Below, piece after piece: positions 21,812 through 32,571 of a stretch of DNA of 64,000 bases; position 1 is the stretch's first letter; each line of letters opens with the position of its first letter. The stretch is from contig OX336389.2 in NCBI GenBank assembly GCA_946902985.2, forward strand, positions 125,523,572 to 125,587,571, written 5' to 3'. The translations under genes were made by a program, and so were the position numbers. The notes under the pieces were generated by a model. That model was not told the DNA's origin. It worked only from the letters and a program-made list of their open reading frames with translations, and did no database searches. Source of the stretch: Meconema thalassinum (Eukaryota > Arthropoda > Insecta > Orthoptera > Tettigoniidae).

Positions 21812-22290
21812 GTTTCGCTATTCAAAAAGCTAGATAAACAATATTTTCTTCGAGAGATGGAGACACCTGCTGCGTTATAACACAACACAGGTTGACGATC
21901 TTCCAACTTTCTGGATGACCAACACAATGTTTTTTTCACATATTTTATCGAAGTATTTATGATGTTTTAAATGCAGTAACTCGAACCAGACATGGAGGCG
22001 AGCAAAATACTATGATCATCAGTGCTTTTACATATTTAAGAAATGGATCAATGAAGGTTTTATTTTGTACTATAATAGTATAGGCTTAATTTTAAGTTTA
22101 AAGTGACGGATAAATTCAGACTTGTTAGCAATAACGAAAGTCGTACCTGTGTCGGCGCGTAATTTTATATTAGTTATAATGTTATTTACTGTGTGGCGAA
22201 GTGAGTGTATTTCGAGGGATGTCAATACTGTAAAAAAAAAAAAAAAACTAGAGCTAGCCCAAGAGCTGAAAGCAACCAACGTTACTATAA
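21812..22290. other. Non-coding interval
   Basis: AT-rich, with an A-run at 22232-22246. No exon or repeat recognised. Confidence 0.4.
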
Positions 22291-23293
22291 TACGAGGGTC
22301 GAGTCATAAGTCATGGCAACTTTTTTTTTCTCTCGCGAACAGGAGACAACACGGAAAATCTACGATATGCATTTGGAAATATAGGGCATGTACGTATGCA
22401 TAGTGCCTGAAGATAAATTCTTAAAGTCAAGAGATGCTCGTAGGTAAGTGACAAAACACAGGCCATCGGTAAACATTGTTTTATTATGGTATAGACAGCA
22501 AATACACAAGACTACGTACAAAGGACCGGTCTCCACTGGTTACATACCTTCGAAATAATCACCCAAGGTGTCTACTGTGCATGGGACAGGCCCTGAATAC
22601 CATTCGCTGCGTGTGTATCCCTCCGAAATGTTGTTACGATGCCTTACTTTGTTAGCAAACCGTCCTCCACGTACTGCTCGAGTCTAAGCTGCGTGGACCT
22701 GAGAGGAATGTGCATCGCAGACTATTAGTAGTGGTGGTGACGAGTGATGCGGTTTTTCGGTCCTTGCGTAGTAACAGAAGCAAATACATTAGTCGGTGAC
22801 TCAGTCACTCATTCCCAACGCCACACTGGTTTCAGAAAAGACCCATGTTAGCAGTATTGGAATAGACGAGAATGTCAGGTGACACGGCGGGCTGTCGACA
22901 GGCTTCTCAATTCTCGCCTGCTCCTACCCTGCCTTTGCCCTTCATCCCGCAAGTTCACAAGTTCACAGAGCTTGGAACCGAGCAGTAGTGGCTTCGACTT
23001 TGGGGATTAGATTATAGTCACGAGGGCTCAGATCGGGCGAATAAGGCGACAGAACTGCGATTTTAAGATACGATCGTTGCTCCTGCTTGTTGACTTCTAT
23101 TGTGTGACGCTCTCACTCACACACTGAACTTGGGGGCATGCTCAGACCCACACTGTTGTTTACATACACCATCTACTGGCATCCTACGCAAGTACATACC
23201 GTACGTTTCCCAATGCATATAGTAGATTTCCCGTGTTGTCTCCTGTTCGCGAGAAAATAAATAGTTGCCATGACTTATGACTCATTCCTCGTA
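22291..23293 (-). mobile_element. mariner-like element, ~1.0 kb
   Basis: TIRs start CGAGGGTCGAGTCATAAGTC (left) and CGAGGAATGAGTCATAAGTC (right, reverse). They continue about 75 bp through TCTCGCGAACAGGAGACAAC. TA at 22291-22292 and 23292-23293 is the target duplication. The transposase lies on the minus strand but is deleted internally. Length is about 1.0 kb against about 1.3 kb for intact mariners. Confidence 0.85.
22540..23130 (-). pseudogene. mariner transposase with N- and C-terminal parts fused by deletion
   Basis: On the minus strand an N-terminal piece (VNKQEQRSYLKIAVL, about 23103-23059) runs straight into the C-terminal catalytic block SPYSPDLSPRDYNLIPKV (about 23058-23005). In intact proteins these are over 200 residues apart. 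Only the last catalytic Asp (SPRD) remains. Downstream pieces end in TLGDYFEGM and a stop, the usual mariner C terminus. The deletion keeps the frame at the joint. The protein cannot be catalytic. Confidence 0.7.
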
Positions 23294-23510
23294 GCTGTAT
23301 GATTTAATGTACTCATACCGATATTGTGCAACACCAGTATAATGAAGGCCGAAACCTGTTTAGGCATTATAAATCAGTGGAACAGGCAGTTTTCATTATG
23401 TTCTATTTATCTCCATAATTATATTAGCTGTGTTCGTTGCCGTATTCGTATTTTGATGCAATAAATTCTATTATTCTTAACATTTTCCTAGATAGTTGTT
23501 GTGATACATT

Positions 23511-23887
23511 GAGGGGCTTTGCGATATCGTGGTCATGTAGCCCCGTGTACTTTGGTCTGTGTTGCATTAGTCTGATAACCTGTGCCATTGTGATGGCAGT
23601 ACAAGTGTGAGTATTTGCAATTAAGACTAGGATTTCTGCAGGAGACGGCCGTGGCCTTAAGCTAGGAACCATTCCAGCATGTGCCTGTAGTAGAAATGGG
23701 AAACCACGTAAAACCGCTTCTAAGATGGCTGAGGTGGGAATCGAACCCACCTTTTCTCAGTTTCAGCTCACGAGGCCGAGTGAAACCAGTTCCAGCGCTC
23801 AGACCAGAATTAAATTTCCTGGCAGAGTCGGGAATTGAACCCGGACCTCCGGGGCGACAGCCAAGAATACTAGGCACTACACCAGGA
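23511..23887 (-). repeat. SINE A, best full-length copy
   Basis: Minus strand begins CCTGGTGTAGTGCCTAGTAT (A-box region), then GGTCCGGGTTCAATTCCCG (B box) and TTTAATTCTGGTCTGAGCGC. A second B-box-like GGTGGGTTCGATTCCCACC follows in the body (complement of 23723-23742). Then come GCCATCTTAGAAGCGGTT, AAGGCCACGGCC, and the tail GGGGCTACATGACCACG...CAAAGCCCCTC. The two B-box-like blocks suggest a dimeric origin. Confidence 0.8.
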
Positions 23888-24370
23888 TTAAAGCATAGAC
23901 TAGTGCGGTGCGCGTAGGCTATGTCACCTGACCGGCCAAGCCAATGGAATAATTACATTTACCGCTAATGAAACCACTCTGTATAATTAGCCTATATCTA
24001 AAAGTCATGAAGAGGACATATTCGGCAAATACTGACGAGAAATATATAACATATTATGTTTTCATGTTTCCATCTTAATTGGAGAAAGCCTAATTAATAA
24101 TTAAATGAAACCAATAAGACGTGAACTTTGCCACCTAAATAATTTGAAAAGGACGCAAAAATCGCCCAGTATTTTTTAGAGCGAGCTAGGGCGAAGACTT
24201 CTATTCTAAGGATGTGTTGCGAACGGAGTCGCGAAGAGTCGAGACGGAGTCGAGACTGCTGCCTCTGGAACAGATACACTCGACTCCAGTGTAGACTCTA
24301 CTGATGCACTAACGCCATCTAACAATTGCTTTCGGAACTGCTTGGACTTATAGCTCCACGTTCTTCCTCA
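23864..24370 (-). repeat. Inverted segmental duplicate, copy 1
   Basis: The reverse complement of this 507-bp stretch matches 63081-63567 nearly base for base, from TGAGGAAGAACGTGGAGC to GTGCCTAGTATTCT. It includes the first 25 bp of the SINE A head. Small indels separate the copies (an extra GACTCCGTCTC here). No domain recognised. Confidence 0.8.
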
Positions 24371-25690
24371 GATCCACAGATTACCTGCTACTACAGATAG
24401 CCGACAGCCATGCTAATTCTTGGCACCTAAGACTTCAGCGCTGTCTGGTGTATGACCGCGGTACTAGTTGAGCACGGCCGTGCGGGTAGCCTACCCCACC
24501 CCTTCCCCTCGTTCCGCTAAATATTCTCGTCCTAACTGCTCTGCCCACTTCAATGTTCCGAAAATCACAATCTTCCCAATACTTATAGCACACGTTTTTA
24601 AGTGTGGAGATAATAATATGATCTACACGAGATAAATCACATTCAAAATAGCAATAACAGTTTTTTTTTAATAATACCAAAGTGGGAAATTGTGAATTCC
24701 GGAACTCTGAAATGAGCAATCACAGCATTTAGGACATGACCTCATCAATAATTTACATGTTTACATTTCTTTCAGTTGCAATTGGAGCATATTGCATTGA
24801 CAAGAATTAGGCTACTATAAGGTCTGCAGCATATTATTACTCAATTTAAAAAAAAATGGTCCCTTCCAATTAACCACTGTAGGCCCAATTATAACCGATT
24901 AGTTCCGAGATTAAACTAGAAAGTAAAAGTACTGGGAAGGGAGAATATTCATATCTTAAAAAGCTTGATGCTGTTCGCAATAACAGGAAAATTTTAAGAG
25001 AGAATACTAAGGAAATAGGTGGTGTAACCTGACCCTCATCACACTAAAATTGTTAGTGTAATTAATGCCAAATTCATTAGTTTCAGAAAAATAATTGGAT
25101 ATCACAAAATGTATACACAGTAGTTCATTTGATATTCCCTTTAAAATATATCCAGTCCACCAATTTTGAAGGGTGAAATACAGTAAGTACATGTACATAA
25201 ACAAATTTCATGGCACACTAATACAGTAAATTCTATGACATGCTGTGAAGGGGAAAGGAGAAATAGGACTTTCAATGAAAAACAAGAAACACACTCAATA
25301 CTGCTAGAAATCATCGTTTTATTTAAAAAGTTTGTCAACGAAGAAAAAATAACAGAGAGAGACAAAATCAAACTTGGCAAAAATACAGTAATCAAATCTG
25401 GTCCTTTTAAAAGTATGTGTTGAGGCATGTTCTTCTTTCTTGCCAAGGTATAACGGTAGGCTACAGCACATGATAATGGACCTATTACCTCCTTGACGCC
25501 ATGGCTGACACCGATGAACCGCAAATTCCTACAACACATGCAAGTTTGTATGTTGAAACAGTTAACTTAATAAATGTGTAATGCTTGAAATGGAGAACTT
25601 GAATTTGCTGTTATGTGTATGTTTGCACCTACTATAACTATATTTTAAAAGAATCTCTTATTGTAGAATCATTGTGTTTTTGATATTAAT
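24371..25690. other. Non-coding interval
   Basis: AT-rich, nothing firmly recognised. On the minus strand, 25531-25491 has an acceptor-like TGTTGTAG, a GCCATGGCG context and a donor-like GAGGTAATAG, giving a tiny possible exon with no other support. Confidence 0.3.
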
Positions 25691-25693
25691 TTT

Positions 25694-26155
25694 AGGGCTT
25701 TTGATAACATATTCATTTAGCCCCATATATTTGGAAGTGTATAGGATTTATATGATAATCTCTGTTATTGTGGTATCTGTAGTAGTGTGTAGGCTATACT
25801 TTCTGTAATTCAGATGAGGACTGGAAAGGTGGCAGCCATAGTTAGGGACATTTATTTTTAAGAATTTTTAATAATATGTACTAAAATGAAATTGAAATAC
25901 CAACAGGAACAGTTACAAATTCCCTGTCCACTCAGCCAAGATATTCTGCAGATCTCTCCTGTGGGCCTCAACATTATTTTATTTTATTCCTTTCCTGATG
26001 GAAATCCGGTAGTACCTTATTTCAACTCCTGGGGCACCTCCCCAAGCCTGTCCCTTATAAAGCTACACACACTACTACAGTCATCACATTATCGGAGCAA
26101 TTCTACCCACACCCATCTGCATGGGGCTGATGACCAAGATGTCCCAAGCCCATAA
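25694..26155. repeat. Two SINE A fragments, head-to-head
   Basis: 25694-25855 is a minus-strand 3' part (GGGCTTTTGATAACATATTC, TAGCCCCATATATTTGG). 26040-26155 is a plus-strand 3' part (CACACACTACTACAG, CCCATCTGCATGGGGCTGAT, CCCAAGCCC). The heads between them are lost. Confidence 0.5.
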
Positions 26156-26364
26156 AATGAATTAACAGCAGACAAAATCAAGTCATTATGTTATTTTGTG
26201 TTGTGTTGGATTCTGGCACATGTATGCGTTTGACAGAGTGCCATTTAAGCTCATGATTGGGAATGAATGAATACGACTACCCTACTTGTTTCACGACAGC
26301 CTAGAATAAATACACACGAGACACGACAATAGAGCACTTTAGAACCGTAACGAGAGCGAACTTT

Positions 26365-26594
26365 CAGTGGAGATGTTGGCAACCATGTGAATACAAACAA
26401 TTTATGACCAGAACGTAAAACTATGCCAGCGCTCAGAGCATGTTAAAACAATTGGGATCAGTTCAGTCGTTTGCAAACGACTTGTTTATGTTACGGTGAG
26501 TAGTCGTTGAATTCATTCGACTGTTTTCTAAAAGCAGTCAAACAAGTCGATGGTTTTAACTTTTGTCAGTCGACTGCTGATGCCCATCTCTACA
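26365..26594. mobile_element. hAT-like small element (tentative)
   Basis: Right end, reversed, is TGTAGAGATGGGCATCAGCA, a hAT-like start. The left end CAGTGGAGATGTTGGCA pairs imperfectly. The interior is full of AGTCGTTTGCAAACGACT palindromes. The right part is repeated at 28150-28296. Confidence 0.4.
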
Positions 26595-26956
26595 AACCAA
26601 TTGACAACCAGAATCAATTTGAGCGTACACACCCTCCGACTTGCTAAAATGCTATTAATATTGGATCCCAATATAAAATATTTTCTGATTTAATTTTCCT
26701 GGAAAATCTATTCTATGTTTGCATCGATCATTACCATCACGCTATGGGGAGAATTTCATAATAATTTTCTTGTAATTCATTTATCACGCGGTAGAATGAA
26801 TGAATGAAATTCAATCATAAAATAAATAGAACTCTAAGCCATAATTGGTAAGCCCATGTTCAAGTTGTGTAATAATTCAAGAATGCACCCAATTCTCATT
26901 AAAAGTGTGTAGACTGTGTTAAGGAGTTCCAATGAAATGACATACATATATATTTG

Positions 26957-27840
26957 GACAACTGGACGTAGGCTATTTCATTGAAAGAATCTACGAACAA
27001 GAAACTGTATAAAACTATAGGCACCTACAGCCGTCAAGCTGTCCTCACAGTACCCGCTGGAGATTTACATCACCACTCTATCTGTACGGTACCTCGAGAT
27101 AAGCCTAAGTGCGCCAACTGTGAGGAAACACATAAACTCTTCCATCCCTGCCCTCATGTCTTTGCCACTAACCCCCCCTCCCACACAGCACGCCACTGCT
27201 CTGACACAGTTGTTAGGCCTGCTACAACAACTCTCAGCCATAACCCTGTAAACTACAGCTAAACCAAACCCAGAACCCCCTAATACACTTCATTTGCAGA
27301 GCAATAAAATCCATAAAACAACTCCGCAACGAGCTTCACAAAACCTAAATTATAAACGAAAAGACTACTCCACAAACACCAAAATCAGTAAACCTCCCTC
27401 ATTTCAGCCACACTACACCTTAAACAGACATAGAAAGCATAGTCATGACCCCTTCATGGAGTAGGCTATTGTCTAAACACGATCATGTCTCCTTCAACTT
27501 TACTGAAGACTTCATTAAATTCTATTAAAAATTCATAAACTCATTCCACAAATCTTAAAATCAGTATACATCCCTCATTTCAGTTACTCTATTCATTAAA
27601 CAAACATAGAAGGCGTAGCCATGACCCCTTCATGGAGTAGGCTATTGTCTAAATCTGACCACGCATACTACAACCTTACTCTAATTCAAAATTACAGCCA
27701 AATGATCCATCTGACTGGGAGGCTTGCCTGGGATGATGGGCCAGAAAACCGGGAGTTCAAGCATAACCTAAATATTGAATGCTTAACATTTCCAATAACT
27801 TGGACAACTGGATTTAGGCTATTTCATTGAAAGAATCAAC
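26957..27840 (+). pseudogene. Non-LTR ORF1 (zinc-knuckle) remnant and local duplication
   Basis: The short frame 26981-27262 contains KPKCANCEETHKLFHPCPHV, resembling the CCHC knuckle at the end of Jockey-type ORF1 proteins (KCANC-G-x-H-x-x-x-C-P). The 50-bp segment TATTTCATTGAAAGAATC...CTACAG recurs at 26972 and 27818, bracketing the region. CATGACCCCTTCATGGAGTA recurs at 27444 and 27620. The body has decayed. Confidence 0.35.
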
Positions 27841-27939
27841 GAACTGTATAAAACTATAGGCACCTACAGGTATATTTAACTTATTAATTAAAGCTCTACA
27901 ATAAACATACAGCACAATGAATTGTAGCATGAAGTTATC

Positions 27940-28296
27940 CTGAAGAAGTCGTTTGATTAGAACGACTACTTAAATTCGAATGATTCCATTCGCTTGGAAT
28001 TAGTCGTTTGCCAACGACTTGTTTCATTCCAATGATTTCCAACGATTGCTTTGGGATCAGTCGTTTACAACGACTACTTCAATTCGAATGATTCCATTCG
28101 CTTGGAATTAGTCGTTTGCCAACGACTTGTTTCATTCCAATGATTTCCAACGATTGTTTTGAGATCAGTCGTTTGCAAACGACTTGTTCATGATACGGTG
28201 AGTAGTCGTTGAATTCATTGGACTGTTTTTGAAAAGCAGTTGTTTTAACTATCGACTAATTCGACTGTTTTCAGTCGACTGCTGCCCATCTCTACA
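27940..28296. mobile_element. hAT-like element with 108-bp tandem repeats and palindromes
   Basis: Two copies of a 108-bp unit (ATTCGAATGATTCCATTCGC at 27974 and 28082) rich in AGTCGTTTGCAAACGACT-type palindromes. The right end GCCCATCTCTACA equals that of 26365-26594. The left end is unclear. Confidence 0.45.
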
Positions 28297-28663
28297 CACA
28301 ACTAATTTTCTACACCAGCCGCTACTGAGCACGAGCTGTGACTGGCTTAGACATTAGCATCCTACGTGTTGAAAAATATTGTAAGTAACGTGTAGGAATA
28401 AAATACTACCTATAGGTATGTCAACCATTACATTGGCATATAATAAATGAATTATATTTATCTTTATCTATATTTATCTATCCCACGATATAACATAATA
28501 CAAGGTGAAGAGTCCTTTAAAACAAATTGTTTACTGTGATACTGGAAGAAACAATACAACACAGTGGTAATAGTTCTAGCCTGCACCTATTTGTTAATAA
28601 AATTTCATGTGATTTCACTCAGATCTCTGTTGTAGTGGCTTATTATATGTGCACCTTGTAACT
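28297..28663. other. Non-coding interval
   Basis: AT-rich sequence without recognised features. Confidence 0.4.
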
Positions 28664-29140
28664 TAATAGTACATTATGCAACGAGCCTATAATGACAATA
28701 ATTAAGACACAAGTTTTATAATTTCCATACGAGTGTCTTAATTACAATTATAGACGAGTTGCATACGATTGTTTATGTTCGACGATAATTATAACTATTT
28801 TATGTTCGAACATAAATATTCATAAATATCTGTCGAGATTTCACCAGTTTTATATACTGAACAGAGCGCATGGGATGCAGAGAATACCCTGTATTTGACC
28901 ATGGCCTCCTGGAATACCTCACTATGACACTCGCCACGCAGTGAAATTTAAAATAGGGGGCCATGGAAGTGAGCGCAGGTACGATGCTATCCTCACCTAA
29001 TTGGTCACACAACTGTTTCTTGAGCTCTGATTGGTGGGAGAAACTGTATCATAATGAAAACTTTTATTATAATGAGCCTCATTATACAGTTTTCTGACAT
29101 AATATTTACATTTCGCCAGTGTCGAACATAAACATATTAA
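28664..29140 (+). repeat. Fold-back repeat P, empty copy
   Basis: Starts TAATAGTACATTATGCAACG and contains a strong inverted repeat: TATGCAACGAGCCTATAATG pairs with CTATAATTGT-AGACGAGTTGCATA downstream, around GTGTCTTAATTAC. Then come TTATGTTCGAACATAAA and AGCTCTGATTGGTGGGAGAA, ending GTCGAACATAAACATATTAA. The same order occurs at 58153-60315, where another element interrupts it. Superfamily unknown. Confidence 0.65.
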
Positions 29141-29994
29141 CCAATCTTCTTTACACTGTTTTATGAGTTAACACCACATCAAAACTGATGAGGATTTATT
29201 TTAGTTGGACACAGAAGCTTATTTATTAATGTAATAGACATCTATGATTGATGAAGATTGCCTCTCTCACCTTTCAGAAAATAACTAAAATTTTAATTCT
29301 GCGATTAATGTAACTAATCCACGTGTGTTTCTATTACACAACAATTAAGGGTAACTCCAGCATATCTTCTAGATTTTTGATGTGTCTGGTGAGTGGTTTT
29401 GTTACTGCTTCTGCAGGTATCACCCTTCTGAAAGATGTCTCGTCGTTTCTAATTCTATTCTTAATCCTCTGCCAGAGGAGAAATAGTTTTGCAACGCATG
29501 AATACAGTGCTGTAGCTGCTGAATTTTCTAAAAATAATTATGGAATGATGGGAAGAAAAATAAACATAGCCTATTCTAAAATAACATACGCATAAAATGA
29601 AACCATTCTGAAGAACTTAATATGCTTCAAATTCAGAGTACAAATGCATTCACCATTTGGTGCTTAGTTCATTTGTATATTTGGACCAAAATGTAGACCT
29701 CTGAAATAAATTTTAATGTTGGACTTTGCTCCACAGAACAAGAGCACACAGCCACCCATAGGACCAGTGTGAGTTAAGATTTTAGAACCTGTAATTACAG
29801 TTCTACATCAGTAATGGCATTACTACACATTCGACCAACTGAATACTTGCCACTGCCACTGCACCAGTAACTAACATGTGCAAGAACTGATCTCCTCAAG
29901 AACTTGAGTACACATATGCAATAGGCTCATGATACTGTATGTATCTCTGCAAGATGTATCAAGTTGAAAACATTACGGTAACATAGACTCTTAC
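29141..29994. other. Non-coding interval
   Basis: AT-rich. No repeat recognised. The ORF at 29323-29595 has no recognisable domain. Confidence 0.4.
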
Positions 29995-30095
29995 CTGGTC
30001 AATTCTCAGGAGAGTAGGCCAAATTGCCACATTCATCTGCTATTTCGAGAACAGCAATTTACGATTTGTTTGTTCACAGAATTTGGTAGGCCTAC
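29995..30095 (-). CDS. Possible start exon of the host membrane protein
   Basis: On the minus strand TTATTTATTCCACAG (AG at 30097-30096) opens a 101-bp exon that ends GACCAG before GTAAGAGT (GT at 29994-29993). The first ATG (30036) gives MNVAIWPTLLRIDQ in phase 0, with an in-frame TAG six bases upstream. Phase 0 matches the start of the exon at 13098, so the two could join. A further donor, GCCAAGTAAGT, lies at 30258 and would end an upstream non-coding exon. This rests only on splice-site appearance and one-in-three phase agreement. Confidence 0.25.
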
Positions 30096-30259
30096 CTGTG
30101 GAATAAATAATAGTGAAAGTTAATTAATATGTCAAGTAGAATATCACCTGTACACTGCGTCTAATATCAATTCAAAACTAGGCTACCGGTACGATATATT
30201 TTTTACAGGCACTACAGAAACAAGTTTTCACTTAAACTCTTAAAATAAGCGTACTTACT

Positions 30260-30734
30260 TGGCGTAGCAGAAGAAGAACTGTTCACTTCTCATCACCAAG
30301 AAGACGATTTGATGAAATATAGATGAGAAAGAACACAACATTAGCTTATTATAAAATATTAATATACGGCCAATATTGTTTACACCAAACACGACATAAA
30401 CAGAGCGTCCATGTTGGTCAATGCCGCCAACCCAGTAGAAATAATGTTTATTTAATGATGAGTGACGTAATTATCGTCGGTGAGCAAGATAATTGCAAGG
30501 AAATGTCAATTAGGAATTATGTGAATATTTATTGACTAAATATAGGGATATATTTGCAATTCAATTAAAACGTGTATCATGCATATGTTGGCAAGACGAT
30601 ATACAGCGCTTAATCCGCTCCTTACGTCTGGCCGCGCTACTACACCGATGGTACCAAATAATCCCTATCTGGTTGACACCCCCTGCTCAGATCCTCCCTA
30701 GTGTTTACGATGGATACGAGACATAAAAGGGACG
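30260..30734. other. Non-coding interval
   Basis: Contains a moderately GC-rich patch (30390-30440) that could be a promoter or 5' exon of the minus-strand gene. Nothing firm. Confidence 0.25.
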
Positions 30735-31060
30735 CCTCCGTGGCTTAGGCCGCAGCACGCCGGCCTCTCACCGCTGGGTCCGTGGTTCAAATCCCGGTCA
30801 CTCCATGTGAAATCTGTGCTGGACAAAACGGAGGCAGACGGGTTTTTCTCCGGGTACTCCGGTTTTCCCTGTCAAAATTTCATTCCAGCAACACTCTCCA
30901 CTATCATTTCATTTCATCTGTCATTCATTTAATCATTGCCCCAGAGGAGTGCGTCAGGCCTCGGCAGCCGGCACAGTTCATATCCGCTAGATGGGGCTTC
31001 ATTCCAATCCTGACCCGGTCGGAGACTGGAAGCAGGCTGTGGATTATTATCATTGGATTG
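30735..31060 (+). repeat. SINE G, plus strand
   Basis: Begins CGCCTCCGTGGCTTAGGCCG, B box GGTTCAAATCCCGGTCAC, body almost identical to 21466-21795, tail GGCTGTGGATTATTATC. A short deletion removes part of the CTCGCCGCTAG segment. No target duplication seen. Confidence 0.8.
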
Positions 31061-31408
31061 TTTTTGTGTACATGATGATTATACATCCTGCCTAAAGTGC
31101 AATATTACAACAATTTGGTACAATTAATTATTGTAAATAATAATAATAATAATGAGAGATTCTGAGAAAATACTGTTAAAAATCACCAATATGAACTGCG
31201 ATTACATAAAAACAAACAACATTAAGTATATAGAGTAGGCAATATCGCAACCATTATTGCCAATTATTGTTAACAGCAATAATAATATAATATGACGACA
31301 AAACTCTCAAATAATCAATAATTTGGACTTAAATTACATAAAACAAAACGCCGGCATAGAGCACAAGATTACAACCAATTAATTGCTAATAGTAATTATA
31401 TTAAAAAA
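31061..31408. other. AT-rich interval
   Basis: Very AT-rich with AAT runs (31137-31155). No feature recognised. Confidence 0.4.
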
Positions 31409-31500
31409 AACTCAGCAATTTTTCTAGGTTTGTGCAGTGTCTTGTGTGGGGTTTCGCCTAGGACACAAAGCTGGCTCATCAGCGGGCTCTTGATGGACCC
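31409..31500. repeat. Single end of the 19725-19964 MITE
   Basis: ACTCAGCAATTTTTCTAGGT continues through TTGTGTGGGGTTTCGCCTAG and TCATCAGCGGGCTCTTG, the reverse complement of the right half of 19725-19964. The other end is missing. Confidence 0.65.
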
Positions 31501-31648
31501 TGCGGTAAACAAATTATCGAATAAATATCTCATATGAAACTGCAGGCTACCAAGTCATGTTTGTAAATTGCGTAAGCACCTTGTCACACTCAGATAGTGT
31601 CATTCAGATCTGTCAGCGGAAGCAAACGTTCGTGGGACAAAAAATAAC

Positions 31649-32012
31649 AGGCCGGACGTTTGTTTTAGGCGAGTGAAAAATCTTAATGGAAGCCTGGATG
31701 CGAGTTACTACAGTACCTGTGTTGTTATCAGCTGCCCCAAGCGATCCGATGATTGAAAATCTGTTTCACACTTCTGCTGAAGTACAGTCATTGGCAAATA
31801 TAATGACGGTCTGTTCGTAACTACGTAACGTGTACTTCCGCCCGTCACACAATACTTCGACGTGGACTGTACTGTCTGCTCCAGTCTGGAATTCCATTAC
31901 ATCAGATCGGTGGTGACAAGTGTGAAGTGGTAGGGTGAGAGAGTGAGTGTGTGTAGGCTCACCCGCAGGCTTCAAGGTCAAGGGCAATCGTCTAAAACAA
32001 ACGTCCGGCCTT
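31649..32012. repeat. Inverted-repeat bounded segment, 364 bp
   Basis: AGGCCGGACGTTTGTTTTAG (31649) and its reverse complement (ending 32012) form 24-bp arms with one mismatch. Could be a MITE. No target duplication or other copy seen. Confidence 0.5.
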
Positions 32013-32559
32013 GTAAATATAGCTCAGGGTCACGGATACCCCAGTGTGCCATTTACGGTTGCCTTTTCCTGGTGTGTGCCTTCCTGCTGCCGTTCTTCCT
32101 ATGTGATTAACAAGCTGACACGTGTTTCCTTAGTGCTACAGACAGTGTATGGAATGGCCAATTCCAAGGAAGGACTATCATATTGTTACATTAGGGTTTG
32201 CGAAACCATTCTGCCAGAGACATTGTGCCATGGTATGTGTAGATTGCGAACGTCTTCTGTGAAGCATTTTGTAACCTCTCGCTATGGCGACTATCAGTGA
32301 TATTAATTTGTAGTGGCTGTTTTAACTGTTTAATAACTGTACTGTAAAAATGTTCCAAAACTTGACGATAGTTGTCCATTGTGCCAGCGAGAAATGCATA
32401 TTTATGTATCTCTGTAATTTTCAGGCTGTAACTGCTTTTATTGTAATTATAAATAATTAATTAAAATAGATAAGCACTAGAGATTATAATAGTCATTTAC
32501 CGGTCTCCTATAACTATACAGTAGACAGCTAGATTAAGAACAAGTGGTGAAATTCAAAG
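32013..32559. other. Non-coding interval
   Basis: No recognised feature. Open frames here lack recognisable domains. Confidence 0.4.
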
Positions 32560-32571
32560 GATATGATATTA

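Noticed and set aside
23723..23850. Sequences like GGGAATCGAACCC resembling tRNA T-arms, at many sites
   Set aside because: They are B boxes of SINE heads in multi-copy families. None has a full cloverleaf, so no tRNA gene is called.
25491..25531. Tiny minus-strand exon with a GCCATGGCG start context
   Set aside because: Its phase does not fit the exon at 13098 and nothing else supports it.
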